From Bacteroidota bacterium (GTDB lineage Bacteria > Bacteroidota > Bacteroidia > AKYH767-A > OLB10), in NCBI GenBank assembly GCA_018268195.1, contig JAFDWZ010000020.1:1-64000 (forward strand): a stretch of 64,000 nt of DNA, read 5' to 3'. Every line of letters starts with the position of its first letter. The stretch's first letter is position 1. The notes under the pieces were generated by a model. It saw only the letters and a list, made by a program, of their open reading frames with translations. It ran no database searches and was not told where the DNA came from. The translations under genes and the position numbers were made by a program. Shown here piece by piece: positions 20,201-28,036 of this stretch.

Positions 20201-21841
20201 GGAACAGCACTTGCCACACCGGCAGGAGGAACCACTCCATATAAATACCTGTGGTCAACAGGTTCCAATGCCGCACAAATCAACAATCTTACATCAGGAA
20301 CATATACCGTTACCGTATCTGATTTTCACAACTGCTCACTTACACAGTCTGCCATCGTTCAGCCATCGACAGCAGTGGCCATACAAAACACTTCGCAGAG
20401 CAATGTAACCTGCAATGGAGGAAATGACGGTACAGCATCTGTAATAGCAGCAGGAGGAATCACACCTTACACGTATCAATGGACAGGTGGACAAAACACT
20501 GCATCGGTTCAGAATCTTAATGCAGGAAACTATGTAGTAACCATTACCGATCAGGCAGGATGTACGGAAACAACATCCTTTACCATCACACAACCCAACC
20601 CGATTGTAGTGACATTGCCGGTACCTCAAACTATTTGTTCCGCACAAAACACTACCATCGCACCACAAATTTCGGGAGGAACACTCCCCTATCAGTATTT
20701 GTGGAATGACGGATCAACACAAGATTCCTTACTTGTAAATCCAACCGTAAACAGCAATTACCTGCTAACTGTAACCGATGATCATGGATGTACAGCATCT
20801 GCTACAACTTCGCTTAATATTTACCCTCAACTCTACATTGCACCTTTTAATTCATACTCGATATGCGAAAACACAACGGTAAGTTTAACGGCAAACGTAA
20901 GTGGTGGCAACAATATTTACAATTATAACTGGAACAACGGAGCATCATCATCAAATAGCTTTACAAATACTTACAACACAACATCAGTAGTAAATTTAAC
21001 AGTTACCGATGGCTGTAACTATTCGGCAACGGCAACTATTCCTGTAAACGTTGTACCAAATCCTATAATCTTATTCACTGCTGAAAACACTGCTGGATGT
21101 ATTCCGCTAACTGTAAACTTTACTGATTCATCACAGGCTGTTGCAGGATCGGTTTACAATTGGAATACCGGTGCTGGAAATCCTCCGCAACAAAGCGGAA
21201 ACTTTCAGATTACCTACACACAGTCAGGAATTTATTATCCAGAACTTACCATTACCACTCCTGCTCCTGAAAACTGTACGACAACAAAGAAAATGAACGA
21301 TGGCATTCAGGCTCTTGACTTACCGGTGGCTGATTTTAAGTTTGACCCCGAAGAGCCTACCATTCTTAATCCTTATGTATCTTTCGTAAATCAATCACTC
21401 TTTGCAACAACTTACAACTGGAGTTTTGGTGACGGAGGAAATTCACAGGAAGAAAACCCCTTGCATCGCTACAACCTGATTGGCACTTACGAAGTGTTGC
21501 TCATTGCTTCCAACTCTTACTGCGAAGATTCAACCTTGCGTACTTTGGAAATAACAGAGCAATACTCATTCTATGTTCCTAATTCATTTTCACCTAATGC
21601 TGATGGTAAAAATGATTTGTTTGAAGCCTATGGCACCAACATCAGCTCGGTAAGTATTTCCGTATTCAACCGCTGGGGGATGAAAGTGTTTGAATCATCT
21701 GCACTACCATTTAGCTGGAACGGAAAAAAAATGAACTCAGGTGATGATTTACCACAGGGAATTTATGTTTATACGGTTAGGCTTACTGATAAAACAGGAC
21801 AAAACCATTCCTACAACGGCACCATTGCTCTCATACGTTAA
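17204..21841 (+). CDS. SprB-repeat surface adhesin with gliding-motility C-terminus
   Basis: About 1545 residues from the GTG at 17204; an in-frame ATG at 17120 would add 28 residues. The GTG start gives a compact signal peptide (NPIAR, hydrophobic core, SLSGQ) and sits right behind a promoter, whereas the ATG has none. In order, the mature protein has: a Cys-rich beta domain (DVWYTFTTP); a bacterial Ig-like domain (LTFNENVTC); eleven SprB repeats of ~75 residues, each with a GG-PY-YxW core, an aGxYtVtvtD end and a conserved Cys; a twelfth, divergent repeat; two PKD-like domains; and a CHU_C type B sorting domain (FYVPNSFSPNADGKNDLF). SprB is the mobile adhesin of gliding flavobacteria moved on the surface by the GldKLMNO machinery. 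Role here: adhesion or gliding, secreted by the type IX system. Confidence 0.88.
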   Translation: MNPIARFILYSVCCIFFSTSLSGQAPTNQDCPNAIPICNLVYSTTLSYSGTGNIPNEINSGSSCLLSGERNDVWYTFTTPFFGNLNFTITPNNPLDDYDWAVYNLTTATCADIYTNPGIEVSCNYAPNLGCGGVTGPNNNTSGPCGGQNNPSIPVTPGQTYVINVSNYSATQSGYTIDFSASTGSIFDVYPPMLLSTTPITCGSTSITLTFNENVTCNSVQPTDFVLTGPGGPYTITSVTSAGCASGADYSKVYTVTFSPAISVSGAFNFAIVSPVQDLCGNNIAVPTNKAILINGATVSAQHTNNNCFGDSDGTITLTPGGAGPFTYQWSPNVSTGNTANNLPAGTYTITVTPSNGACNALATINITEPTALAIQSQHVDSALCGSASGSIAVVMTGGTTPYQYQWTPSGGNSATASNLVPGNYTLDVTDANGCDFSQTFTVYNKNNIAVTVNTINNVKCKNGSDGGIILNANGLSAGATYLWSNGSTTKDLSNVPAGVYTVTVTDGLCQTVIPNLLITEPANAISVSTTANATTCGLNNGSIAVTASGGTGSLTYQWSPSGSGTSSASLASGMYIITVTDVNGCTAVRNVNVGASTSPSASVNYIRQSVLCHNDANGSAIISVSSGTAPYSYQWSGGMGTGASNSTLSPGNYIVTVIDNAGCTTSTIVTINNAPQLVLTAGAVQHVKCFGQNNGSATYIGSGGTGALSYQWSPSGGTGTTASNLYAGTYTVILTDANSCTVSSSVVIHQPAAALSNQFNTTATTCGLNNGTSTATVNGGTAPYNYLWSNGVTSNAPTALAAGTYTLTITDANQCVLTQSTTIAPSTSPSVTNVNIQNLTCSGSANGSISLQVSGGVSPYTYQWNNNVSTTGSATSLNAGNYTVTITDQAGCTTSATYSVTTPANITIQLLSQQNVLCFGNATGALQIAASGGTGTLNYLWSNGNAGTSISALTAGSYSVTITDQNNCTAQQTYNVSQPAAALSSVITSGNTSCGLSNGTALATPAGGTTPYKYLWSTGSNAAQINNLTSGTYTVTVSDFHNCSLTQSAIVQPSTAVAIQNTSQSNVTCNGGNDGTASVIAAGGITPYTYQWTGGQNTASVQNLNAGNYVVTITDQAGCTETTSFTITQPNPIVVTLPVPQTICSAQNTTIAPQISGGTLPYQYLWNDGSTQDSLLVNPTVNSNYLLTVTDDHGCTASATTSLNIYPQLYIAPFNSYSICENTTVSLTANVSGGNNIYNYNWNNGASSSNSFTNTYNTTSVVNLTVTDGCNYSATATIPVNVVPNPIILFTAENTAGCIPLTVNFTDSSQAVAGSVYNWNTGAGNPPQQSGNFQITYTQSGIYYPELTITTPAPENCTTTKKMNDGIQALDLPVADFKFDPEEPTILNPYVSFVNQSLFATTYNWSFGDGGNSQEENPLHRYNLIGTYEVLLIASNSYCEDSTLRTLEITEQYSFYVPNSFSPNADGKNDLFEAYGTNISSVSISVFNRWGMKVFESSALPFSWNGKKMNSGDDLPQGIYVYTVRLTDKTGQNHSYNGTIALIR
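18545..20599 (+). repeat. Three-copy super-repeat inside the adhesin gene
   Basis: Units start at 18545, 19232 and 19919 (687, 687 and 681 bases). Each holds three SprB repeats of distinct types, in the same order: type A (Cys before KNGSDG, FGQNNG or FGNATG), type B (CGLNNG or CGLSNG), type C (Cys followed by HNDANG, SGSANG or NGGNDG, usually ending in DQAGCTT). The conserved Cys codons of type A fall at 18584, 19271 and 19958, exactly 687 bases apart. Confidence 0.75.
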
Positions 21842-21894
21842 GCATCCTGAATGATTCCTGTTTTTTTGTTCTACTGAAATTTAATTCAACTGCA

Positions 21895-22443
21895 ATGGAC
21901 TTTAGCATTCAACCTGAATTGGAAAACGACAAAACCAAGCTATTGCCTTTGAAGGAAAACGACTTTGAAGAACTATATCAGGTCGCTTCCGACCCTGAAA
22001 TATGGGAACAACATCCTAACAAAGACCGTTACAAAAGAGAAGTTTTTCTTAATTTTTTTGAAGGTGCCATAAAAAGCAAAGGTGCGTTTAAAATAATAGA
22101 CAAAACCACCGGAAAAATTATTGGCAGCACGCGATATTATGATTACAACGAAGCAGAAAACAGCATACACATAGGCTATACGTTTTATGCCAAATCCTAT
22201 TGGGGAAGAAGTTTCAATCATACTGTCAAAACGCTGATGCTTGACTACATATTCAACTATGTATCGAAGGTAATCTTTCATATTGGAGCAAAAAATATCC
22301 GCTCACAAATTGCTATCAGCCGATTAGGTGTAGAAAAAACCGGAGAGGAGGAAATTGCTTATCATGGTGAGCCATCGAAACTGAATTTTGTATATGAGAT
22401 AACAAAAAATGCATGGCATACACATCAGAGTGACGCCATCTGA
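21895..22443 (+). CDS. GNAT-family N-acetyltransferase (RimJ/RimL type)
   Basis: A 182-residue protein with the Acetyltransf_3 pattern. The N-terminal LLPLKENDFEELYQVASDPEIW is the typical opening, then GSTRYYDYNEAENSIHIGYTF and the segment SYWGRSFNHTVKTLMLDYIF, which forms the acetyl-CoA pyrophosphate-binding region although the usual Q/RxxGxG/A loop is weak. The C-terminal IRSQIAISRLGVEKTG matches the N-S-N-E-like region of the family. It transfers an acetyl group to a protein N-terminus or small molecule that cannot be predicted. It follows the adhesin by 53 bases and no terminator is seen between them. Confidence 0.82.
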   Translation: MDFSIQPELENDKTKLLPLKENDFEELYQVASDPEIWEQHPNKDRYKREVFLNFFEGAIKSKGAFKIIDKTTGKIIGSTRYYDYNEAENSIHIGYTFYAKSYWGRSFNHTVKTLMLDYIFNYVSKVIFHIGAKNIRSQIAISRLGVEKTGEEEIAYHGEPSKLNFVYEITKNAWHTHQSDAI

Positions 22444-22566
22444 ATTTTTAGATTAACCAACCAACAGCAACAATTTCTTTGCTCTAAACTTTTTCAAGAA
22501 ATCATTTGCATTCTGGCTTATTCATAACCTGAAACTCGTGAAGAAGAAATTGTGCTTTGCAAATAA

Positions 22567-23022
22567 TTAAGCACCTCCGCCAAGCAAAGTTTTTACTAAT
22601 TGACTTACTAATTTATTATCAGCTTTTCCCGCCAGTTGTTTGGACGCAACACCCATTACCTTACCCATATCGGAAGGTTGCGATGCCCCTACGGACTTAA
22701 TAATATTTTGAATCTCCGCTTTGATTTCATCTTCACTCATCATAGCCGGAAGAAATTTTTCGATTACTGCAATTTCATCTGCCTCACTTTTTGCAAGGTC
22801 GGCACGATTCTGTTGGGTGTATATGTCGAGTGATTCTTTTCGTTGTTTCACCAGTTTCTGAAGCAATTTCATTTCATCAGCATCGGTAAGTTCCGCATTG
22901 GTTCCGCTCGTTTTTGCAAGCAATATTGCTGATTTAACTGCACGTAATGCACGCAGAGCAGCTTCATCTTTAGCAAGCATTGCTGCTTTTAGCTCCGTCA
23001 TAATTTTTTGTTCAAGACTCAT
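22567..23022 (-). CDS. GatB/YqeY-domain protein
   Basis: A 151-residue YqeY-family protein, normal length. Family markers are MTELKAAMLAKDEAALRALRAVKSAI at the N-terminus, LQKLVKQRKESLDIY in the middle and GKVMGVASKQLAGKADNKLVSQLV at the end. The C-terminal part is the same fold as the tail domain of GatB, which binds tRNA in the Glu/Asp-tRNA amidotransferase. YqeY stands alone here and its job is unproven; a tRNA-related role is an inference. It has a perfect -7 box (23042-23049) that mirrors the one of the divergent gene. Confidence 0.9.
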   Translation of the reverse strand: MSLEQKIMTELKAAMLAKDEAALRALRAVKSAILLAKTSGTNAELTDADEMKLLQKLVKQRKESLDIYTQQNRADLAKSEADEIAVIEKFLPAMMSEDEIKAEIQNIIKSVGASQPSDMGKVMGVASKQLAGKADNKLVSQLVKTLLGGGA

Positions 23023-23041
23023 AACGTTAAATGATTTAATG

Positions 23042-23049
23042 CAAAGATA
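23042..23049 (-). promoter_or_regulatory. -7 promoter box of the YqeY gene
   Basis: TATCTTTG on the minus strand, 19 nt before the ATG. The divergent gene uses the identical octamer on the plus strand at 23073-23080, so the two boxes form an inverted pair separated by 23 bases. Confidence 0.5.
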
Positions 23050-23072
23050 ATACGCTCAAATGAAGTTCAGAC

Positions 23073-23080
23073 TATCTTTG
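23073..23080 (+). promoter_or_regulatory. -7 promoter box four bases before the start codon at 23085
   Basis: TATCTTTG, perfect TAnnTTTG, leaving only TGAA before the ATG. With the usual initiation a few bases after the box, the mRNA would begin at or next to the start codon. Confidence 0.45.
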
Positions 23081-23084
23081 TGAA

Positions 23085-23744
23085 ATGGCAGTAAAATTTT
23101 CTGTATGGCAACGCTTACTGAGCTTCGTAGTTCCTGTTAAAATATACAAAAGCACATCGTCTAAAAATGCTGTTCTTGAAGTAACTCTTGAAAATGGCAA
23201 AGCGGTATTAAATTCTGCAAATGCCAACTACAGTTTTGGCAGTTTGTACCGGGTGTATATCAAAGCACTTGAATCGTTAAATATTCGCATACAGGCGAAA
23301 AAAAATATCCTGATGCTTGGTATGGGTGCCGGGAGTGTTATCAGTTATCTGTTGCAGAAAAACAATCATGCTGCTATTGATGCGGTTGAATGGGACGAAG
23401 AAGTGATTCGTATTGCCGATATCTACTTTGGGATTAAAAAAAACAAACAATTAAACATTTATTGTGATGATGCCGTTCATTTTCTGCAAGTACAAAAAAA
23501 ATCCTATGACCTGATATTAATTGACTTGTTTACGGACAATGAAGTTCCGGAATTCTGTTTTACTTCTGATTTTTTCAGGTTGTTAAAAAACAGAACCCAA
23601 CCTCAGGGCGAAATTGTATTTAATGCCAGCATGAAAGCAGCAAAATCATTATTGAATAACAAAGATTTAGGAGGATTGAATTTAAGCCGAGAAATAAAGG
23701 TAGAACAAAACCAATTATATCTTATAAAAAACGATTGTGTGTAA
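23085..23744 (+). CDS. Spermidine-synthase-like class I methyltransferase fold protein
   Basis: A 219-residue Rossmann-fold protein related to spermidine synthases. MLGMGAGSVI (about 78-87) is the nucleotide-binding loop, AVEWDEEVIRIADIYF the acidic loop, YCDDAVHFL the next strand, and DLILIDLFTDNEVP replaces the catalytic D-x-x-D of true polyamine synthases (usually DSSDP). The N-terminal beta-hairpin domain is short. It is more likely an orphan aminopropyltransferase-like or SAM-dependent enzyme than a working spermidine synthase; the substrate is unknown. The start sits 4 nt behind a perfect promoter box. Confidence 0.72.
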   Translation: MAVKFSVWQRLLSFVVPVKIYKSTSSKNAVLEVTLENGKAVLNSANANYSFGSLYRVYIKALESLNIRIQAKKNILMLGMGAGSVISYLLQKNNHAAIDAVEWDEEVIRIADIYFGIKKNKQLNIYCDDAVHFLQVQKKSYDLILIDLFTDNEVPEFCFTSDFFRLLKNRTQPQGEIVFNASMKAAKSLLNNKDLGGLNLSREIKVEQNQLYLIKNDCV

Positions 23745-23782
23745 GTTGTTTAAATTCCATAAGAAGTTATTACCCATTCGCT

Positions 23783-23790
23783 TATATTTG
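23783..23790 (+). promoter_or_regulatory. -7 promoter box of the PCMD protein/TonB receptor pair
   Basis: TATATTTG, perfect TAnnTTTG, 28 nt before the ATG at 23819. Confidence 0.5.
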
Positions 23791-23818
23791 CCTCGTATAA
23801 TTTTAAACCACTTACAGA

Positions 23819-24700
23819 ATGAAAATTCTCTACACAACCTTAATTTTCCTTGCAACAGCATTAACAGTGAATGCACAGAATGCAACTCCTAATCCGGGAT
23901 TTGAAAACTGGACACAGGTTGGTAACCGAGTTGATCCTGACAACTGGAATACACTTAATCCCACCACTGCTATTTTAGCAACAGTAACCTGCACCAGGGC
24001 TTCTGGCGCTGATGCCCATTCAGGCAACTATGCAATTAAGCTAACCACCAAATCAGTTTTTGGAGTCACTGCCAATGGAATTGCCAGTACAGGCACTTTG
24101 ATTACCACTCCTCCCTATGGTGTTTCCGGTGGAATTCCTTTTACCGGTCGTCCGGATAGTATTTCAGGATGGTATAAATACACACCTCAAAATGCCGATC
24201 AGGGATTTATTGAGTTGTTGCTGACAGGTACATCCATTACTGATACTATCGGTTTTGTAAAAGTAGAAACACCTAATGCAACTGTAAGTTCATTTACTTA
24301 TTTCTCAGCCCCGGTGACTTACTATTCGAGTGCCAACCCAACCAATTCCATCTGGGTATTATCCTCAAGCAAAGCTGTCAACCCTGTTGTGAACAGTTCT
24401 ATTATTATTGATGATATTGCAATGGTGTTTAACCCATCAGGTATAGAGCAGGTTGCTAATTCAAACGAAATAAATCTGATAAACAATCCGGCATCTGAAA
24501 AAATGTATTTCAGAAACAGAGGCAATCACAGCTACCAGGTAGAACTGAAAAGCGTGACCGGTAATACAGTGTTAAAAACAAACACCGGAACTGATAACGC
24601 AGTGAGCATTGGCGCAGTTGCTGACGGAATTTACTTTTACATTATCACTGATTTACACAATAATTTTATCAGCTCCGGAAAAGTTCTTGTAAAGAACTAA
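23819..24700 (+). CDS. Secreted PCMD-like protein with type IX sorting domain
   Basis: A 293-residue protein with a signal peptide (MKILYTTLIFLATALTVNAQ). The middle (about residues 25-205) fits the PCMD pattern, a jelly-roll domain proposed to bind carbohydrate: PGFENWTQ and PDNWNTLNP near the N-terminus, SGNYAIKLTT, TGRPDSISGWYKYTP, and a closing IIIDDIAMVF. The last ~75 residues (INNPASEKMYFRN ... VELKSVTGNTVLKTN ... DGIYFYIITD ... KVLVKN) form a type A type IX sorting domain. It should be exported to the cell surface. The TonB-dependent receptor follows 30 bases after the stop, so the two are probably one operon and may work on the same ligand. Confidence 0.82.
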   Translation: MKILYTTLIFLATALTVNAQNATPNPGFENWTQVGNRVDPDNWNTLNPTTAILATVTCTRASGADAHSGNYAIKLTTKSVFGVTANGIASTGTLITTPPYGVSGGIPFTGRPDSISGWYKYTPQNADQGFIELLLTGTSITDTIGFVKVETPNATVSSFTYFSAPVTYYSSANPTNSIWVLSSSKAVNPVVNSSIIIDDIAMVFNPSGIEQVANSNEINLINNPASEKMYFRNRGNHSYQVELKSVTGNTVLKTNTGTDNAVSIGAVADGIYFYIITDLHNNFISSGKVLVKN

Positions 24701-24730
24701 AAGTTTCCTGAAATTTTACTTCTGAAAAAA

Positions 24731-27109
24731 ATGATTAAAAATTATACGCTCCTCGTAATTTTTATAATCGCCTGCCATATTGCCAATGCACAGAAAGGCA
24801 TATTAAACGGTGTGGTAAGCAGCAAAAAGAACGGTGAATCTATTGTTGGCGCCAGTGTTTTTTCTATGGCCGATAAATCCAATGGCACCTCCACCGATAT
24901 TGCAGGACATTATGAACTGGAACTTTCTGCTGGAGAGCAAATGATTATTTGTGCCATTACAGGAATGAAATCTGATACTTTTAAGGTTACGGTACGTGCC
25001 GGGGAAATTATTACACGCAATATTTATCTTGCTTCCGACACAAGAAATCTTGATGTGGTAGTCGTTTCGGCTTCAAAATATGAGCAACGACTCGAAGATA
25101 TTACTGTTTCAATGGAAGTGCTGAAACCATCGCTGATTGAAGATCGCAACACCGTAAATATTACAAGTGTTTTAGAGCAAACTCCAGGAGTGAATATACT
25201 GGACCAGGAGCCTCAGATTAGAGGTGGCAGTGGTTTTAGTTTTGGCGTAGGCAGCCGTGTAGCAACACTTATTGACGGGTTACCGATACTTACAGGTGAT
25301 GCAGGTCGTACCGATTGGCAATTTATCCCGATTGAAAATATTGAACAAGTAGAAGTTATCAAAGGGGCTTCATCGGTACTGTTTGGCTCTTCAGCCTTGA
25401 GTGGCACCATAAATTTCAGAACTGCATATCCCAAAGAGCGCTATCATACCTATGTGCGAGCCTATGGTGGTTTGTATGACACACCTGCCAACAAAGATGC
25501 CAAATGGTGGAATGGACCTGCTAACTTTTCAGGATTAAATTTTCAACATAGTCAGAAAATAAACAATTTCGATTTCGTAATCGGTGGTAACGGGTTATAT
25601 GATCACGGATATATAGGCCCTCCTGTTAACGTGCCATCATTACCTTTTCAGGATACTACTATCAACTCCAATGATGTAGCTTCACGTTGGGGGCGGATGA
25701 ACTTTAACATGCGCTACCGATTTAAAAATATTGAAGGACTTGCTATTGGTCTGAATGGAAATTTCATGCAATCGCACAGTAATTTTTCATTGGTATGGGG
25801 CAATGATACCTCCGGCATATACAGTGCATTCCCAAAAACCATGACGCTAACTGATTCCAAACAATTTTATCTAGACCCATTCATCACCTATTTATCAAAA
25901 GGCGGAGTATCACATAATCTGCGTGCACGTTCATTTTACTCTGACAATGATAATGGCAACAATCAATCCAATAAAACCAATGTTTATACAGTGGAATACC
26001 GCGTAAATAAAGAGTTTGTAAACTTTGGAAAGCTTAATGTCACAGCAGGAGCCTATTACAATCAGTCCTTCTCAACTGCAACATTATATTCAGGTAGCGG
26101 CAAAGACAAAAACACGTTGGAAAATTATGCTGCCTTTGTGCAACTTGAAAAAAAACTGATAAAGAGACTGACCATGTCAGCCGGATTCAGAGAAGAATAT
26201 TTTGAAATGAACAATGGAGAATCGGCAGTAAAACCTATTCTGCGTGCCGGATTAAATTATAAACTTACAGAAGGTACATTTCTTCGTGCTTCATATGGAC
26301 AAGGTTACCGCTATCCTACCATTGCCGAAAGGTATATTAAAACAAATGCCGGTGGAATAACCATTTTTTCAAATCCTGAAGTGAGACCTGAAAGCAGTTG
26401 GAATGCTGAAGTCGGAGTTAAACAAGGATTTAAGGTTGGTTCTTTCATGGGCTTTGCCGATTTGAGTTTATTTCAACAGCAATACCAGAATACGATAGAA
26501 TATATCTATGCAATCTGGAGTCCTGACTCAGCCGGATTTAAATTTGTAAACACAGGGAATACCAGAGTTAAAGGGCTGGATTTTTCACTCATGGGTGAGG
26601 GCAAACCTATACGCGACCTCAACGTGATGGTGATTGCAGGATACACTTATATTTTACCACAATCGCTCGACCCTGACTATGTTTTTGCTACTGACAATCC
26701 TTCGACAGATTTTACTCCAACACCTCTATCCTACTCCAATACCAGCACTGATACAACCGACAATATTCTGAAATACCGTTTTCAGCATCTTGCCAAGGCA
26801 GATATTGAGATTACCTGGAAATTTATTTCCATAGGTTATAGCATACGCTATTACAGCTATATGAAAAACATTGACAAAACTTTTTACGATTTGGATTATC
26901 CTTATCTATTGCCTACAGGAATAAAATCCTATCGCGAAAAACATGATAATGGATATGTCATTCATGATTTGCGTGCTGCTGTTAAAATTAATAAAACCTT
27001 TAAAGCATCATTTCTCATAAACAACGCTGCTAACACCGAATACTCCCTGCGCCCTCTGAAAATTGAAGCACCCAGAACTTACACTATACAACTGGTTGCT
27101 GATATCTGA
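24731..27109 (+). CDS. TonB-dependent outer-membrane receptor
   Basis: A 792-residue receptor. The signal peptide ends near residue 20 (HIANAQ). A carboxypeptidase-D regulatory-like domain follows (about 22-105, GVVSSKKNGESIVGASVF), then the plug domain (about 115-225, with TPGVNILDQEPQIRGGSGFSF and VEVIKGASSVLFGSSALSGTINF), and a 22-stranded barrel ending in the aromatic-rich strand TYTIQLVADI. It imports a ligand across the outer membrane using TonB-ExbBD energy. There is no SusD partner, so it is not a classic glycan-utilisation pair. Ligand candidates are a siderophore, cobalamin or a product of the surface PCMD protein encoded just upstream. Confidence 0.9.
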   Translation: MIKNYTLLVIFIIACHIANAQKGILNGVVSSKKNGESIVGASVFSMADKSNGTSTDIAGHYELELSAGEQMIICAITGMKSDTFKVTVRAGEIITRNIYLASDTRNLDVVVVSASKYEQRLEDITVSMEVLKPSLIEDRNTVNITSVLEQTPGVNILDQEPQIRGGSGFSFGVGSRVATLIDGLPILTGDAGRTDWQFIPIENIEQVEVIKGASSVLFGSSALSGTINFRTAYPKERYHTYVRAYGGLYDTPANKDAKWWNGPANFSGLNFQHSQKINNFDFVIGGNGLYDHGYIGPPVNVPSLPFQDTTINSNDVASRWGRMNFNMRYRFKNIEGLAIGLNGNFMQSHSNFSLVWGNDTSGIYSAFPKTMTLTDSKQFYLDPFITYLSKGGVSHNLRARSFYSDNDNGNNQSNKTNVYTVEYRVNKEFVNFGKLNVTAGAYYNQSFSTATLYSGSGKDKNTLENYAAFVQLEKKLIKRLTMSAGFREEYFEMNNGESAVKPILRAGLNYKLTEGTFLRASYGQGYRYPTIAERYIKTNAGGITIFSNPEVRPESSWNAEVGVKQGFKVGSFMGFADLSLFQQQYQNTIEYIYAIWSPDSAGFKFVNTGNTRVKGLDFSLMGEGKPIRDLNVMVIAGYTYILPQSLDPDYVFATDNPSTDFTPTPLSYSNTSTDTTDNILKYRFQHLAKADIEITWKFISIGYSIRYYSYMKNIDKTFYDLDYPYLLPTGIKSYREKHDNGYVIHDLRAAVKINKTFKASFLINNAANTEYSLRPLKIEAPRTYTIQLVADI

Positions 27110-27138
27110 TGATTTTTTGTGAGATATTGAAGTTTATT

Positions 27139-28023
27139 CTATTTCAATAAACGATAATTTTTAAACTCACCAATATGCCATCCTGTGCGCTGAAAAATTA
27201 GATTCAGCAGATAATGACGTAAAGAAACTTTTTTCGATTTGGAAGGATCAAAAGAGAATTTCCAATTAAGTCTTTCTAACCTTTCCTTCATCACATTAGG
27301 ATGAGTGCCGTTGAATCTGACAACGGAGTCAATTCCTGAGTAGTCGAACTCATTTACTACAGGGATATTTTTTTTCACCCATTCATCGTCATGCCATAGC
27401 TTATGAAACTCCTCTTGTTTTTTCTGCATTACAGAGGGTGGTTTTACCCAACCATAGTGATAAATGGTTGCATCAATCTTTTTGACATTCAATTTCTGAT
27501 TATTGCCTTTGCGGAAACTCATTGCATCTTTGTAAGAATAAATATCTTTTCTGTTTCTGACAATTCTTATTTCCTTCTTCTGCCATCGTCTGGAGTCTGC
27601 AATAAAATCGTATGAACCATAAAAATTCAGATGGTTGAATAATAGGCCTTCCACACGTTTATCGTCCTTGTATTCTTCCATAGCTTTCTTTATTTCAGGA
27701 AGATATTTTTCGTGAATAACTTCGTCACCCTGAATGTAAAATGCCCAGTCGCTGTCAGGCGATATAGCCTTGAATGCCTTATCCGTTTCCATGGCAAGCA
27801 CTCTTCCTCCCTCTCTCATAGAATCGTCCCAAATGGTTTCTATAATTTTAATTTTAGGTGATGCAATGGATTTAATATAATTTAAAGTGTCATCTTCTGA
27901 ATTGCCAACAGCCACCACAAATTCATCACATATTGGCAGAATAGAATTAATTGCTTCGATAATCGGATAGTCGAACTTCAGAGCATTTCTGATAAAAGAG
28001 AAACCGGAAACTTTCATAGACAT
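27139..28023 (-). CDS. Family 2 glycosyltransferase
   Basis: A 294-residue GT-A glycosyltransferase from the ATG at 28023. An in-frame start at 28089 would overlap the upstream deacetylase gene and add a non-family N-terminus. The opening VSGFSFIRNALKFDYPIIEAI, then DEFVVAVGNSEDDTL and DWAFYIQGDEVI, follow the GT2 pattern of nucleotide-sugar binding and acidic metal site. There are no membrane helices, so it is a cytosolic or membrane-associated enzyme adding a sugar from a nucleotide donor to a lipid-linked or LPS acceptor. It is the second gene of a two-gene unit: the deacetylase stop lies 13 bases upstream. Confidence 0.82.
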   Translation of the reverse strand: MSMKVSGFSFIRNALKFDYPIIEAINSILPICDEFVVAVGNSEDDTLNYIKSIASPKIKIIETIWDDSMREGGRVLAMETDKAFKAISPDSDWAFYIQGDEVIHEKYLPEIKKAMEEYKDDKRVEGLLFNHLNFYGSYDFIADSRRWQKKEIRIVRNRKDIYSYKDAMSFRKGNNQKLNVKKIDATIYHYGWVKPPSVMQKKQEEFHKLWHDDEWVKKNIPVVNEFDYSGIDSVVRFNGTHPNVMKERLERLNWKFSFDPSKSKKVSLRHYLLNLIFQRTGWHIGEFKNYRLLK

Positions 28024-28036
28024 GGTTATGGAGTGC

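Noticed and set aside
18092-20599. CRISPR or tandem satellite repeats
   Set aside because: The periodicity is protein-level SprB repetition of ~228 bases in one frame; there are no short identical repeats with unique spacers.
22535-22570. Hairpin after yqeY (GTGCTT / AAGCAC)
   Set aside because: Six pairs with a long loop and no T-run; not convincing as a terminator.
27132-27152. Hairpin GTTTATT / AATAAAC as a terminator between the receptor and the GT2 gene
   Set aside because: The stem is only seven A/T-rich pairs, overlaps coding sequence of the GT2 gene and has no T-run.
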